Source: Betaproteobacteria bacterium
Lineage (GTDB): Bacteria > Pseudomonadota > Gammaproteobacteria > Burkholderiales > Casimicrobiaceae
Length of the DNA: 5,740 bases
Assembly (NCBI GenBank): GCA_005888865.1
Contig: VBCL01000336.1
Span: forward strand, 496 to 6,235
Reading direction: 5' to 3'
This document shows positions 5,007 to 5,740 of this stretch, in pieces (position 1 is the stretch's first letter; the number at the start of each line of letters is the position of its first letter). The notes below the pieces were generated by a model. The model did not search any database and was not told the origin of the DNA. It worked only from the letters and a program-made list of their open reading frames with translations. Made by a program: the position numbers and the translations under genes.

Positions 5007-5690
5007 CTAAGGTTCGTCTCGAGGTTGCATGGCTCCCGATTTCAGGATGTGAAGCCCCGGCTTCGCGTCGAGCATGGCCGCTAAAAGCGCGGACGCAACT
5101 GCGCGCGCCGGAATCGGCCGCACCGCCTTGGGCACGATCAAACCGAGCGGTCCGAGAAGCCGCGCGGCCCATATTTCGCCACTGCGTCCCGGTTGTCCCA
5201 AGGCGGTGCGGTCACCCAGCAGCATTGATGGCTGCGCGATCACAACCGTTACGTAGCCAAGCCGCAAGATGGCGATCTGCATCTCTCCCTTCACGCGGTT
5301 GTAAAACACGCGCGACTTTGTATCAGCGCCCAACGCGGACACGACGGCCAACCGCGTCGCACCCGCGGCTCTTGCAGCTCGTGCGGTATTCACCACGAAG
5401 TCAAAGTCCACCCGTCGAAAGGCCGCTTCCGAGCCGGCGACCTTGATAGTGGTACCGAGCGCGATGAACACGTCCTCTACCGTCGGGAACGCTTCGGGCA
5501 GGTGTGCGAAGTCGACCTGGTGAACCTTCAGCTTTGCACTGGCCTTGATGTCCAGCGGCGTGCGGCGCAGCAGAACATGCACGCTGAGGTAATGGTTGCT
5601 GGCGAGCAGCATGGGCAAGAGCGCGCGACCGACGAGGCCGGTAGCGCCGGCCAGGAGCGCATTTCGCGAAGTTGCAAGCGCGTCGGCCAT
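5007..5690 (-). CDS. NAD(P)-binding Rossmann-fold oxidoreductase, YraR/TIP30 (HTATIP2)-like
   Basis: The 227 residues form one NAD(P)-binding Rossmann domain of the atypical short-chain dehydrogenase type, cytoplasmic and without signal or membrane segment. The dinucleotide loop is GATGLVG (15-21), following a first strand NALLA. R42-R43 lie at the end of the second strand, where an Arg often selects NADP. FIALGTT (75-81) and AGSEAAFRRVD (85-95) follow, then VVSALGA (116-122) with likely active-site S118, and FYNRVKGEM (129-137), giving the Y130-xxx-K134 pair. AQPSMLLGDR (152-161) is the family's substrate-side motif. FYNRVKGEM and PSMLLGDR closely resemble Escherichia coli YraR and mammalian TIP30. 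The length is normal and all key residues are present, so it looks functional; the substrate is unknown. The ATG at 5690 is chosen because it puts the glycine loop at the usual distance, although its Shine-Dalgarno sequence is poor. It is transcribed toward the ABC_sub_bind remnant, with no operon partner visible. Confidence 0.9.
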   Translation of the reverse strand: MADALATSRNALLAGATGLVGRALLPMLLASNHYLSVHVLLRRTPLDIKASAKLKVHQVDFAHLPEAFPTVEDVFIALGTTIKVAGSEAAFRRVDFDFVVNTARAARAAGATRLAVVSALGADTKSRVFYNRVKGEMQIAILRLGYVTVVIAQPSMLLGDRTALGQPGRSGEIWAARLLGPLGLIVPKAVRPIPARAVASALLAAMLDAKPGLHILKSGAMQPRDEP

Positions 5691-5740
5691 CCGACTACTT
5701 TACGCGCGGGCTAGGTGTGGGGGAATGGGCGCGGCTAGTC

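Noticed and set aside
1..5740. CRISPR array, tRNA or rRNA gene, transposase
   Set aside because: No regularly spaced repeats, no tRNA-like cloverleaf, no rRNA motif and no transposase or integrase motif was found on either strand by reading.

Overview
The window is GC-rich DNA that looks proteobacterial. The most likely source is a betaproteobacterium (Burkholderiales-like), with an alphaproteobacterium such as a Bradyrhizobium relative as the alternative. This rests on gene content: tandem ABC_sub_bind periplasmic proteins, an isoquinoline 1-oxidoreductase-type molybdenum hydroxylase with a Tat signal, and a YraR/TIP30-like NAD(P)-binding protein. No rRNA, tRNA, CRISPR array, transposase or phage gene is visible, so the taxonomic call is an inference.

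Layout. (1) 1-1490, + strand: a decaying tandem array of ABC transporter substrate-binding genes. It holds the 3' end of one gene (1-330), a 12-codon ORF carrying only the family's last codons (484-522), and a 236-residue copy (519-1229) that has lost about 85 internal residues. The 3' flanks of the two larger copies share ordered short blocks, which points to segmental duplication. (2) 1491-4133, + strand: a two-gene operon for a molybdenum hydroxylase. The small subunit with two [2Fe-2S] clusters (1491-1940) is intact. The Tat-exported molybdopterin subunit (1952-4133) is split by one extra base near 3755, and the segment with the catalytic Glu lies beyond the break. (3) 4231-4671, - strand: an unrecognised 146-residue protein, convergent with the operon. 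(4) 4672-5006: a gene-poor stretch with an imperfect 45-nt stem-loop, another 3'-end scrap of an ABC_sub_bind gene (4869-4910) and two small hairpins. (5) 5007-5690, - strand: an intact atypical short-chain dehydrogenase-like protein of the YraR/TIP30 type.

How it fits together. The hydroxylase subunits would form one periplasmic enzyme oxidising an N-heterocycle or aldehyde and passing electrons through the Fe-S clusters. No electron-accepting cytochrome and no maturation chaperone is next to them. The operon and the 146-residue gene are bracketed by 3'-terminal pieces of ABC_sub_bind genes, so they may have been inserted into, or recombined within, an older substrate-binding-protein array. 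The whole segment shows gene decay: an internal deletion, orphan 3' ends and a frameshift. I see no convincing new defence, mobile or regulatory system; the most useful observations are the array remnants, the frameshift and the stem-loop.
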